The notes below the pieces were generated by a model. It worked only from the letters and a program-made list of their open reading frames with translations. It did no database searches and was not told the origin of the DNA. The position numbers and the translations under genes are program-made. Source: Epiperipatus broadwayi (Eukaryota > Onychophora > Udeonychophora > Euonychophora > Peripatidae). From it: a stretch of 64,000 nt of DNA. Of the stretch, positions 1 through 10,897 are shown in pieces (within the stretch, counting starts at the first letter, position 1; every line of letters begins with the position of its first letter). The stretch spans positions 5,860,821 to 5,924,820 of the forward strand of contig JAQFVV010006203.1 of assembly GCA_028023455.1 (NCBI GenBank), given 5' to 3'.

Positions 1-275
1 GATGAGATTAAAAACCGAAATTTTTTTTGTAAATTTTTAACATTCTTATCAATTATGATGAAAAAAAGTATATTGCTCCTTTACTGAACCAACAACGAAG
101 TGTTATATAAAAATTCTGGTATACATTTATCAAACAACATCTGAAACATTCCCGTAACTTCTTTAAACACATTTTTATAAGTAAAAAAAAAGAAAATATA
201 AAAAGACTCCCTAGATTCATTATGAATGAATAAATACAATTTTTTTAGCTCTAGTTCTTTTTATATATTCTAGCA
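1..275. other. AT-rich spacer with no gene
   Basis: Nothing coding is seen here. The stretch is AT-rich sequence that leads up to the target-site duplication of the hAT element starting at 276. Confidence 0.6.
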
Positions 276-1544
276 CAGGCATGTCCAACATACGGCCCGT
301 AGGCCGGATCCGGCCCACGTCATGAGTGTATGTAGCCCCCGGAAGCATTTTTGATTATTGGAAATCGATATATGTAAGTAAGATAGAAACTGCACTTTTT
401 TTTTTGCTACTTTCCATTGCATCACAGTTCATAGATTTGCAGTAAGTAACTAAATTAAGATTTAGTTTTATTGTCCCTTAAATTTTTTATATAAAAGATT
501 TCTTTATGAATTTTCTTTTTGTTTATCTGGATCAGTAATCTGCATGTCGTTTTTATTTTCTCCAATTTTAACTTTAATTAAATTAAATAGATAAATATGA
601 AACAAAAACAATTTTCATTGTACATTGTCTAAAAAATAAATTATACTAACTAAAAAAAAGAAAAAGAAATTGCGATTTTAAAAGCTCTTTGTTGTACTTG
701 TTTAAAATCGATTTTTATTTTTCTGAATAACCACTCATAATGATTTTAGTAATACAGTTGTAGTTTTTATAGATATGTTATTGTAACGAACTCAATGAAT
801 CTTTTAAACTAGAGCGAGCTTCGATCGCTTTATTGCAAATAAAGCTCTCGTGATTGGATGTAGCTTCTAATTGACACGTCTATACGTTTGTGGTCAACTT
901 TTTTATCACTGTAATTTTTTTACGGCGAAAAATACGCAACTCGCATATTTTAAGCTAAAAAAATTTTTCATTCTAGGGATGACTTCCAGAAAACGAAAAA
1001 TTGATATTGAATGTCGTATATTTAATGAAGAATGGAAGTGGAAATATTTTTTTACTATGTATAATAATAAGATGGTTTGAATTATTACATGAGAAATATC
1101 AAGAAGAACAAGAAAATGTGTGCAATTTTTATAAGCAATTGAATGATGGAAAATATGGAAATTTAAAAAAAATTGCCAAGGAATATTTAGCAATCTTCAG
1201 CTCAACTTATATTTGTGAACAAACTTTTTCTTTAATGAATCTAAATAAAAGTACAACAAGATCAAGATTGAATGATTTACATTTAGAGGCTGTGTTAAAA
1301 ATAGCTACTACAAGTACAGAGCCAGATATTAAAAAAATAATAAATGAAGCAAAGCGCCTCAACATGTCACATTAGTTTTTTTGTTAATTTTTTGTACTAA
1401 ATTATTTAATTACATAATAAAATTTTGTTTAATTAAACGAAGTGTTTTTGTATTTAACATTTTTAAATTTTAATATTTCATCCGGGTGTGAAAAAAGTTT
1501 TCTTTCTAATGTGGCCCTTGGACAAAAACTGTTGGCCATGCCTG
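276..1544 (+). mobile_element. hAT-superfamily DNA transposon, internally deleted, with perfect TSD
   Basis: The ends are terminal inverted repeats: the left begins CAGGCATGTCCAACA and the reverse complement of the right begins CAGGCATGGCCAACA. Both ends then carry GC-rich GGCCC-type subterminal sequence, unlike the AT-rich surroundings. An identical 8-bp duplication, TTCTAGCA, flanks the element at 268-275 and 1545-1552, the length expected for hAT transposases. At about 1.27 kb it is far shorter than an autonomous hAT, and the coding part consists of the N-terminus joined to the C-terminus. The perfect duplication means the insertion boundaries are well preserved. It lies antisense to the host gene, downstream (in gene direction) of the exon at 2597-2181. 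Confidence 0.93.
979..1375 (+). pseudogene. hAT transposase remnant (GTF2IRD2/ZMYM-like type), N- and C-termini fused by deletion
   Basis: Reading from ATG 979, the first frame encodes about 33 residues starting MTSRKRKIDIECRIFNEEWK and stops at 1078-1080. An overlapping frame, open to 1375, carries the C-terminal hAT dimerisation region with LAIFSSTYICEQTFSLMNLN followed by RSRL and HLEAVLKIATT. This is the hallmark of hAT transposases of the kind annotated in many invertebrates as GTF2IRD2-like. The zinc finger and the whole catalytic core are missing, and the two halves lie in different frames, so no functional transposase can be made. A short AATAAA follows at about 1416. Family assignment comes from motif recognition and has not been searched. 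Confidence 0.85.
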
Positions 1545-1552
1545 TTCTAGCA

Positions 1553-2180
1553 TCTACCAATGTTTTTGTTTTTTTTGTTTCATTATCAGTTTAATCTAAA
1601 AATATTACTTTAATAGCATATATTTATAGATAATTACTCTCTTTAATTAAACAACTTTACTATTAAGAATTTAATGATCATTTTTAAGGTTAGAATTTAT
1701 ATTTCTCTAACTCAGATATATAATTTATTTTTTATATTAAAGATTATATTTATCTATTAATTCCTAACTTCTGATTAAGAAATAGTGTAATTTCTAATTT
1801 TACAAATAATTATTAGTTATTAGTAATAGAAATGTTTTCAAATAGTAATTATCTACGAATGTGTGCTATTAAAGAGACCCTTAAAAATTAAATGGATATA
1901 AAAGTGTTAAATCAAAATTGAATAAGAAGAAAAAATGAATAGCAAACTAATATTACAATTTAAAGAAAAGATAATTAAAAAAATAGATATTTTAATAATT
2001 CATAAAACATATTGTTAGTATTTTATTTAAAATAGAATCATCCAAAAAAACAATGCACTATATTAAGCTGAAGATGGCTGAATTGAAACATTTTAAAATT
2101 AATATAATCAATAAAAAAAAGATTTATTGATAATATTTAAAATAAATTTAAATTTTAAAAGTAATTTATATAAAACAAAC
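1553..2180. other. AT-rich intron of the minus-strand gene
   Basis: This is the sequence immediately downstream (minus direction) of the donor at 2180/2179. It is highly AT-rich and shows no exon, RNA gene or repeat that I can support. Confidence 0.55.
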
Positions 2181-2597
2181 CTTGACGATTTTTCTTTAAC
2201 TGTACATTCTTCCAGTCAAATAATTCTTCTTTTTCTACTTTCACTTCTGCTACTCTCTGATCCCTACGCTTTTTAGCTTCAATCATCCACTGAGGTTCAC
2301 CTATTTCTGGCTCTGCAACTACAGCTGCTCTTTTGGTCACAGTCTTGGTAGAACTACTATGAACAGGTTGTAATGGCTGCTGCCATTCCTTTACTTCCAT
2401 TGTAGCCTCTTCCCAGACTGGTTCATATTGATCAACTTCCTGATAAAGTTTTTCTTCCAAACGAGGATTTTGAACATTGTGTTGAACATATTTCTGAGTT
2501 TCCAGTTCTGTAAAAAATACTTCCTTAACTGATGATTTTGCAGGAGATTTTAATGGTCGTAATGGTTCAATACTCTGAACAATTGGTTGAGATTCAT
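2181..2597 (-). CDS. Internal exon of an unnamed large scaffold-like gene (139 codons)
   Basis: On the minus strand the exon follows an acceptor (TTTTATTTAG, AG at 2599-2598) and ends at donor AAG|GTTTGT (GT at 2180-2179). It is 417 bases, phase 1 at both ends, and open throughout. The peptide starts ESQPIVQSIEPLRPLKSPAK. About two thirds in there is a tryptophan-spaced pattern: EPVWEEATMEVKEW, then EPQWMIEAKKRRDQR, then LFDWKNVQLKKNRQ. The sequence is rich in E, K, P and Q, with no signal peptide or membrane segment, and looks disordered. D/E-W-x-x-V-x-L-K-K resembles linker motifs of muscle Ig proteins (titin, twitchin or palladin class), but this is an impression and no family is assigned. 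Being symmetric, it can be skipped without a frameshift. Confidence 0.82.
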
Positions 2598-4010
2598 CTA
2601 AATAAAATATTAAAATGAAATAATGTTATGCAATCCTTGTATTGTTATAGATATAATAAACACCTCCATACTTCCCCATTCTTTTTAAATTCATATAAAT
2701 AAAGATATAATAAAAGACAAATGACCCCCCAAGATGCATTTCGTGCTGAACCAGCATTCGTCAGTTGGCTCAGGTCACTATCTCTCATATATATATCTTT
2801 ATTATATGAAAAGTATTTATCTACAATAAATTGTTACATTTTCATTTACCACTGTCAAACTCCCTCCACTCACAACTCCGACACCATCCATTTCAGATAA
2901 ATACACTAATGATTATTACTAATCATTTTTGAAACTAGAGATTATCTCTAGCACAGATATAAACTTTAAATCTCAGTTAAAGATTAATATATCTGATTTT
3001 TGTATTCATGCACATATTTACAAAACCTTCAAAACAAATTTCTATTTACAAAATGAGCATATTTATAATGATTCTAGAAGTAATAAAATAAAAATTTATC
3101 AAATTAAGATGCTAATTCATTTAACTATATATATAATAAATTTGAATACAACCAATTAAGTGTGACTATGCAATAACATATTCATACTTTAAAAATAAAA
3201 TATATTGCATGAATTTGTTTACATTAAAAAAACAAAGAGGCTATTCAGGAACAGTTTACAAGTGTTTAGACTTCTAGCATATCTAACAAAGCTAAATTAT
3301 ACCAAAACAAATATAATATGAGAAGTGAGTCTACTTATTTTATATTAGATAGAAATTAACAATATGTAGAGTTTAAATCTGCACTAGAAAGTACCAAAAG
3401 TCATTCCTCATATTTGTGTGTGTGTACATATGTAATAATAATTAGTGATTTTGAGATAACATTTTAACTAATCTCTGCTTGCACTTTATTATATTATTTG
3501 TCTTTAATATAACATATTATCACTCTTTCTCCAAGATAAGCACTATTTCTATCTTCTTTATATCACCATATGAAGCTGTAAATTATATGTAGACATATAC
3601 AACAAACAAATAATAAAAAATAAATCCTTGAGGCTAACCCCTACATAGTCTAAGAATAGAACAAAAATTTAAATCGTAAGTCTCACTGAGGTAAGAAAAC
3701 AGACAGAATTCAAATTTCTAATATATATATATATTAATTACAAAAGAATTAAAAACTTAAAATTACATAAGAATAATTAGTACTATACAAAAGCATATGC
3801 TGAAACTTTTTTAATCACTTAAAAATTTTCAGCAATCTGTATGATAGCAGTAAATTACAATGGTGAAATTAATGCATTATAAGTTTAGTTTGCATATACT
3901 AATGCTCTATTGTTTGGTATTTAAAATTTGAATATTTTCTTTTGTTAATGTGCTTATATATAATTGAATTGCTTTATTGCTTAACACTTCGTAAGAGATT
4001 CAAGCACTGG
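2598..4010. other. Intron sequence with one copy of a dispersed repeat core
   Basis: This is AT-rich intron between the exons at 2181-2597 and 16187-16366. At 2738-2775 it carries the ATTTCGTGCTGAACCAGCA core shared with copies at 9898, 25998, 40455 and 59918. An open frame at 2929-3159 has no coding character and is not called. Confidence 0.5.
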
Positions 4011-4011
4011 A

Positions 4012-4076
4012 AGTGCCAGAATGGGAATCAATCTGAGAACATCTTCCAGAATCGGACATTCTACCACTGCACTAAA
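4012..4076 (-). repeat. tRNA-derived sequence (tRNA pseudogene or SINE head)
   Basis: The minus strand reads TGCAGTGGTAGAATGTCC, which fits a tRNA A-box/D-arm of the Gly type. About 25 bases later comes AGATTGATTCCCATTCTGG, which fits a B-box/T-arm. The T-stem and acceptor pairing are imperfect, and no convincing anticodon stem is visible. A decayed tRNA or the head of a tRNA-derived SINE is therefore more likely than a working tRNA gene. Confidence 0.5.
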
Positions 4077-4964
4077 AATATTTTATTATTACACAGAAGG
4101 TGAACTACATTATTAACAATTACATAATCAGATATACCAGTGATTATGAATTCTTTGTGAGAAATCATAGCAGAAACATCACTACTGCATGGAGAAAAAA
4201 TATTTCAACATTGGTTCAGATTTTCATAAATTCCCAAATTCTACCATCAATTACAGTTTTTGTTAACAAGAGCTATAAGTTCAGTTTTGACATGATTTAA
4301 TATGGTTCGCTAAGTTTAAATATTAAAATAACTATTAAGAAAGATCAGATAAATCACTGATTACAATCAATTTATCTCTTGGTTGTAGTTATCATAGTCT
4401 ATCTTCAGAAAGAGCACTGAACATGCATGGTATGCATAAATTAAATTTCAGAGATAACTAATACAGTCTTTCATTGAGTTATGGCTATAAATAGATTATT
4501 TTATGCCATAAAGTGAAACTTACTCAATTGTGTCACGTTTAACTAGCCAATAATGCAATAAAAGCCTCTTTAATATCACCATAAGGATAAAGAAAAAATA
4601 TATATTAGGTTAATAAACTTAGATCTATACTATGTTTTGTTTATATATTTTTAATTAAAAACTTTAAAAGTGCTTTTTGAATAAGAAAATATTAACTTGT
4701 AATTTATTAAAGTTTTCTTAACAGTTTGTAAAGTCAATAACATAGTTCTTTTATTATCTCAATATATATCTGAATTTTTCAAAACAATATATTTAAATAA
4801 ATAAAAAAACTTTTATTAACACAATATTATGCTTCAAATGTTATATAATGATTTCATGAAGAAAGAACATTAATATATTTGCAGATCATGTGAAAGTTAT
4901 TTGCAATAGTTTTGATAATAACATCACATGATCACCATTTCTTATGCTTGCTCTTAACTGTTAT
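4077..4964. other. AT-rich intron with nothing recognised
   Basis: The open frame at 4100-4300 is not supported by codon pattern or homology. No repeat structure was noticed. Confidence 0.5.
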
Positions 4965-5289
4965 TAAACAGGCAAAACTCTCTATATGTATTGCCACTCA
5001 GTGCAAGCCAGAATAATCAATGGATGCTAGAAGGCTTGTGCATAAAATCCCCATCTAGTGCCTCATCCAATATTCCCAGATTAGTTTGCATAAAATCCCC
5101 AACTAGTGCCTACTCATCCAATATTACCAGACTAGTTCCTCAGTGACGAAGGCCACAAACCAGAAACTAGTCTGGGGATACTGGATGAGTAGACACTAGA
5201 TTGGGATTTTGTGCACAAGCCTTCTGGCATCCATTGATTATTCTGGCTTGCACCTAGTGGCAATATGTACAGAGAGTTTTGCCTATTTA
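4965..5289. repeat. Foldback (inverted-repeat) element of about 325 bp
   Basis: The ends mirror each other: TAAACAGGCAAAACTCTCT at the left and its near-complement up to 5289. Arms of roughly 100-120 bases include TGCAAGCCAGAATAATCAAT and GGATGCTAGAAGGCTTGTGC. The left arm has an internal tandem duplication (GCATAAAATCCCCA... starting near 5043 and again near 5090) that the right arm lacks. This is MITE- or foldback-like, with no coding capacity. I did not find a clear target-site duplication. Confidence 0.8.
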
Positions 5290-7105
5290 GTTTTGATAAT
5301 ATGGATTTTTAAAATGTAAAAATATTACAGTAGGAAAAAAATCATAAAAATAAAAAGCAATTGAACATCAAAAGCATAAAAATGATTAATCATCAATTTA
5401 TTGCTAAAATTAATCATATGCAATTAATTAAAATAATTGCATAGATATGCAACTGAAAATTAGCAATAGTTATTAGCATTAATAGTTTTTAAGATTACAA
5501 ATACTATTATTAAGAGTTGTTTACTACATGAATTCATATGTCTTACTTAAATTTACTTCATAAGTATATATTTTTAGCAAGTCCTTGTTCACAACAATTA
5601 TCTTTCAATCAATATATAAATAATTATTAATCATTTTTTATTAAGATAAAAATTATTACATTTCATTTGAATATATATTTAATTTAGTTCAAATATGTGC
5701 AGCTTGGCCAAGCTAAAAAGGCATATTTGGATGAACTACATCTTGGGAAGCAGAGATACTTTTTTTGACATCTAGAGTAGTATGTTTTAAATGTAACAAG
5801 TGAGCAGTTAATTATATATATATTAAAATACAGAATATGGAACTTATAAATCATAGTATAAACTGTTTTAGCACTTTGAAACAATGACATGTAGTCCATA
5901 TGAGTCATAGTCACATGGAATAGTGTTGGAGGTGCCTGATATAATTTAATTATCTTTTGATGAGATCCATTGATATAGATAATCAATTATAAAGGAAAAT
6001 TTGTATTTAGAAAATTATTTTGAAAGATTATCAATTTCATAGAGTTTATTTAGATATGCAAAGGATTATTTATTATCTATTCTATTATCAGTGTTTGCTA
6101 CAAATAGTCAAAAAAAGGTAAGGTCAGTGTTACTTTCCAATATTCTTTTCATTAGGAATTATTTACAACTCATAATCATTAGAAGCCAATAATTCATTAA
6201 TTTAATGATCAGTAATTATTTTCATTTATCTCATTAAAAATCTTAATACTTTGGCAATGAAGACACATGAAAAAATATTAAAAGATATGTGCTATTAAAA
6301 ATGAATATAATTTTTCTTGAAAGAATTTTAATATTAGAATTTTTATTTTTAGATAATAGAGAATAAAATTTAATTTAAGTTTGATTTTACATAGTCAAGT
6401 ATAGATTTTAAATATTTATATCACACAATTTGTCTGAAATTAGTTCTGTAATCTTTATTATAAGGTATATAAATTAGTCTATAATCTTGTATCATCACAG
6501 TTCATAATTTAACAATTATAAATTATTATAACAAAATGTGAAAAACTGACATTGTACAGAATACTTAGTGATTCTATACAATGCATGACATTTTTGGGCA
6601 ATGTAAATTTTATTTTTTATTTACTTCCCCTAGATATTGTATAGAATACCTATACATTATAAAAAATGTCAAATTGTTTTTTGGCAAAGCATGAAAAAGG
6701 CTTTTATCAAAAAGATACATAGGAAAATGTAAGAAATACAAAATAGAAGATACAGGATTTTTCATATTTAATTTATACAGTAAAAATACTAGAATAAAAA
6801 AACCTGTCAAAAATAATGTGGGTTTTTTTTTGTTTTGTTTTTATTTAATAATAAAGATTCAACTATATATTGAATTTCTGATATTACGATGGAGTTTTAC
6901 TTTCTTAATTTTAAGCGCAGCATGTTTATTGTTTTTTTACTGACAAGCCCTCTGACACAAAACATAATAATAAGTTAGCACCTGATGGTAGTGAAATGCT
7001 GAATTTTATATAAAGATCAAACAAACCAGAAAAAATGGCATTTTTACACCATTATTTTGGAAGTAAAGCACCAAGTGTGAAGGATTTAAAAATGTATAAA
7101 TCTTC
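5290..7105. other. AT-rich intron with no gene seen
   Basis: Open frames at 5684-5986 and 6610-6810 (minus) show random-sequence composition and are not called. No strong repeat was recognised. Confidence 0.5.
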
Positions 7106-7215
7106 AAAAACATAAAATAATTATGATCACACCTCTCCACAAAGTGTTAAAAGTGGATAGAAACCAGTCACTACTTGCTTGAGAGTGATATAGTGAAAAT
7201 TACATTACAGAAATA
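7106..7215. repeat. Dispersed repeat, copy related to 9960-10075
   Basis: The stretch CACCTCTCCACAAAGTGTTA through AAAGTGGATAGAAACCAG to GAAATATTATT is closely matched at 9960-10075 in the same orientation. The length (about 100 bp) and the linkage of the second copy to the 25-base core family suggest one interspersed element family. Confidence 0.7.
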
Positions 7216-7369
7216 TTATTCATGAAGAGAGATAATCTCTAGTCTAATGAATGATTCATAAAAGTTATTAATATATTTCCATCAAGTGGTTTGGGTCAAA
7301 GTTGTGAGGGTATTAAGTTTGACACTTATAAATTAAACTGTAATAATTGGCTATATATATATTGTAATG

Positions 7370-8310
7370 GTATGGATTTATGGGGTGAAAGTGGGGTCCT
7401 GTAAAATCATCAATCCCAGTTCAAAATAAATATAAAATTAACTATCCATATTTAGTATAAAATATACAATAATGATAAAATAATGACCATGATATAAAGT
7501 AATGAATCAATATAAGAAGAATAAGCATGAGAGATTGCTCTAAGAGATCAGCAGCTAACTACCCTCAAATATAAATATAATTAATTAAGTTCACCAGTAT
7601 TATAAATAAGTATAAGTAATACGTATCATTATGAGTGACTAAACAATAAAATAAATCAACAGTCAATCTTGTGATTGGGTTTGAAATGAGGCTATTGTAG
7701 ACCAGACTAACTACTGAGCCCTTAGCTAACTATTTAGCTCTTGCCAGCTTGGGGCAATTATTTGAACATTAATTTTGATGCACCAACTTGAGTGCTAATC
7801 CATCAGAATATATAATAATAAAAACAATAATGCTTGTATATTAAAACATGTTGATCATCATCAATTCTTTGACCCTTTAGTACCATTGAGGTATTGGCCA
7901 CTATAAACTTAATGTCTAATAGAGACTAAAATAAAATGTAGTGCATGGACTTTAAAGAATATTCTCTTTGTGCCAATTTAGGGATGATAATAATCATCAT
8001 CATCAACTGGATGCCCATGCACTAATATACATCCCTTTCATATAACAGACCATTATGCATGAATCTAACAGAGAACATAAGCTCTACAACTGTTAGTGTG
8101 AACAAACGATGATGCAATATATATCCTAAAAATTTAGAATTATGTTCATGGGAATAATTTTAACAATGGAATATAAGTTTATTAATAGCAATAAAAATGA
8201 CAGGTCTCTAGAATATGGCTATACACATATAACCTGATTTTGATTAGTATACAAAATTCAAGTTATCACATTGTGATTTATATACATGTTCCAATATAAA
8301 ACACCTATAT
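7370..8310 (-). repeat. Dispersed repeat of about 1 kb, copy 1 (inverted relative to 20240-21290)
   Basis: Blocks throughout this stretch are found in reverse complement and collinear in 20240-21290. They include TCATCAATCCCAGTTCAAAA, the ATCAACAGTCAATCT block, GCAATTATTTGAA, AAACTTAATGTCTAATAGAG, AAATGTAGTGCATGGA, and the ACTTGAATT/ACATGTTCCAATA end. No open frame explains it. It is probably a non-autonomous transposable element or the non-coding part of a larger one, and I cannot name the family. Confidence 0.75.
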
Positions 8311-8324
8311 ATATATATCTTACA

Positions 8325-8625
8325 CATAGACATGTGGTATAATTTCTGAACATATTTGAATCATCATACAAAAGTATAAGATTAAAATTCATCTGTATGT
8401 GTCTATATGATATGCATTAGTATTTGCATATAGATGTGCAGTATAATTGATGAATATATTTCAATCATCATATAAAATACAATAAGTGATTACAATTTTA
8501 AATTACCACATTTTAATAATATGAATATCTTATGCTAGGATTTACATAAAATACATATATATATATTGGCACACTTATGTGTGATGTAATAATTTATTAA
8601 CATATTTGAATTTGTCAAAATAAAA
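8325..8625. repeat. Degenerate tandem repeat of about 120 bp, 2-3 units
   Basis: A block of the form GTGNTATAATTNNTGAACATATTTGAATCATCATA recurs near 8334, 8437 and 8581 with drift. It directly adjoins the ~1-kb dispersed repeat and may be its subterminal part. Confidence 0.55.
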
Positions 8626-9136
8626 TTAAAAATATATTTTTGCAATTCTTTGTTGAAAGTATATAAAAATCCATTTGTTATTTTAATAGTGTTTTTCTCT
8701 TTACTGATTACAGTTTTCTTTTGTATTTAAAAAAAATACTATCAATTCCTTGACCATTTATAAAATTCTCTCCCCTAACAGATCACTGTTGATTAAATTT
8801 TATAAACATCTTTAAAATATAGATTTTAAATATCTTTTTTTAATAAACTATTAAAAATAATATCATTCTCGATTATTAAAATATCTTTTCACAGTTAAAT
8901 TCACATTTTTGTCTATGAATTAAATCCTTTATTTTAGATGTTTAACTTAAGTAAAAATTATTTTCTTGTACTTTAAAATGTCATTTTTAAGAAAATTACT
9001 TAAAATAATTCATTACCTGCACTTTATATAAATATAACACAATACGTTTATCTCTGGTTCCTTGCATATAGATAAAGTAGCATACCTATAACTAATTTTT
9101 TATTAAGCTGATGAATTCTGAGCAAGCTGGTCCCTT

Positions 9137-9376
9137 CTAACAGTAGACTGGCTTGTTATCATCATCAGGATAGGTATAGTCCAGGTAACTGTTATTCTGC
9201 AGTGATCTCCCTTTGTCTAGGATTGGATAGACTTCATATAAATAAGCTGTCTTGTCCATATTAAGGCTATGAAAAATAAAAAAGTTGGGTCTGAGTTCCA
9301 TGTGAATCAAAACTCCGTACGGATCTATAGAACAGCTACTGGACTTGCCCTCTTTGGCTTCCATTATATCTTCATG
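9137..9376 (-). CDS. Possible terminal exon or retrocopy fragment of unknown protein
   Basis: A minus-strand frame, open from about 9376, contains MEAKEGKSSSCSIDPYGVLI followed by HMELRPNFFIFHSLNMDK and an acidic C-terminus YTYPDDDNKPVYC. It stops with TAG at 9136-9134. A polyadenylation-type AATAAA lies about 30 bases further on (TTTATT on plus at 9099-9104). Composition is richer and more protein-like than the surroundings, and TGTGTAG at about 9383-9377 could be an acceptor. I recognise no domain. It is not phase 1 like the exons of the host gene, so it may belong to another transcript, an alternative 3' end, or a pseudogene. Confidence 0.3.
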   Translation of the reverse strand, partial: HEDIMEAKEGKSSSCSIDPYGVLIHMELRPNFFIFHSLNMDKTAYLYEVYPILDKGRSLQNNSYLDYTYPDDDNKPVYC

Positions 9377-9897
9377 GAAGCTCTACACAACTCTCCAAAA
9401 ATCAACCACTACACACTTTTTATCAACCCCTTTTATAGCTAAAGAGGGGTGAAAAAATTTATTAATTAAAAAATGTTTTTTCTTATGTTTTCAAAAAATC
9501 ATTTTAATCCTTTCAAAAGCAACCTTGAAATTTTATCAAAAGTATAATCTATAAGTTTTACTTAAAAGAAAAGATTTACAAAATAGAAAGTAGACATTCT
9601 ATAATTACCAGGATATCTATTGTCATAAAATATGGCTTGTTTTAATTTCAAAATCAGAATACAATATTAATTAGACCTTTTTAAATGTTTAATTTATAAT
9701 AAAATTTTATTTTAAATTCAAAATTATTTAACCTTTTACTGTTATTTTATTCCAGGGAAATGTAGAAAATATCAACTTTATATATATTTGTGCACACACA
9801 CTATGTTTTGTATGCCATGCAACATAACTTACAATATATATATATATATATATGAACAATGATAATGATATGTTTAAGAAATTATGATTTGTGACAA

Positions 9898-10080
9898 GAG
9901 ATGAGTGCTGGTTCAGCATGAAATGGGATCATATTTTTTTTCTCAGGTCTTTGGTCATATGTTTATAACTATACCTCTCCAACAGTGTTAAAAGTGGATA
10001 GAAATCCATCCCTACCTCACCTGAGAGTGGTGCAGTGAAAATTACACTATAGAAATATTATTTTTATTAGTAAAATAATT
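9898..10080 (+). repeat. Interspersed repeat with the GCTGGTTCAGCATGAAAT core
   Basis: It carries GATGAGTGCTGGTTCAGCAT followed by AAAGTGGATAGAAATCCATC and ends near GAAATATTATTTTT. The first part matches 25998-26030 in this orientation and 2738, 40455 and 59918 inverted. The second part matches 7106-7215. Confidence 0.75.
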
Positions 10081-10897
10081 ATCTTTTTACTCTTCATTGA
10101 CTGTAAATTATATACATAAAATTTACTAACAATTTCAATCATTACTGTTACTAATCACACATTAAATGCATGTAACTTAATGTGGTTCTAGTCTTATAGC
10201 TAAAGACACCACTCGATGGCGACGTTTTCATGCTAAAACACATAAAAATGCCGTTTCCGTGGCCAACACGTTGGAACCCGCGTTTTCTATAATACAACTT
10301 TTTTATTGTGCTACAGATTGCAGGCCTCTATGTCGCGTCGCAGTACAGCATGTATGTCGCATCGCAGCAAATAAATTTGGAGAATTCGCACAGTTTATAA
10401 AATTGTTACGGCTTGGTGAGAGGGTGTGTATATTTGAATTGGATGGAAATGTTGTTTTGATTGAATTTTTTTTTTTAAAAGTATTGAAATGTTCAGATTT
10501 TGTAAAGTGATAATTAACAGACTTTTTACACCATACTGTATTGAAGTTTTAAGTGGGAAAATGTTGACAAGATATATGTGTAAAGTGAGTTGGAATTAGG
10601 TAACGCGTCAAGTAACGTACTGTTTGTAACATTCCACGAGACTAACAATATTCTACCATGTGTTTATTTTTGAAGTAAAAAATAGCGAAAACAAAAAAAT
10701 ATCCAGTAAGAAAAGTACAATTCTACACTCTTTTTTTAAATTTCATAAAAAGCATATATTATAAACATGGTTAATAAATAAAGAAGACATTTTATATATA
10801 TATTTGTTATTGTTTAAAAACATTTACTTTCTTTCTTTTCTCCGACTACTGTTATACTTCGTTGAATATATTTAACATTTATTGTTATCATTTAATA

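Noticed and set aside
871-1193. Overlapping frames on both strands at the hAT element
   Set aside because: Apart from the transposase remnant, the other frames are shadows. The minus-strand frame is Phe/His/Ile-rich and has no motif.
4012-4076. A functional tRNA gene
   Set aside because: A- and B-box resemblance is clear, but the stems do not pair well, so only a tRNA-derived repeat is claimed.
5043-5135. CRISPR-like direct repeats
   Set aside because: The repeated GCATAAAATCCCCA blocks are a tandem duplication within a foldback arm. This is a eukaryotic genome, and there are only two units with no spacers.
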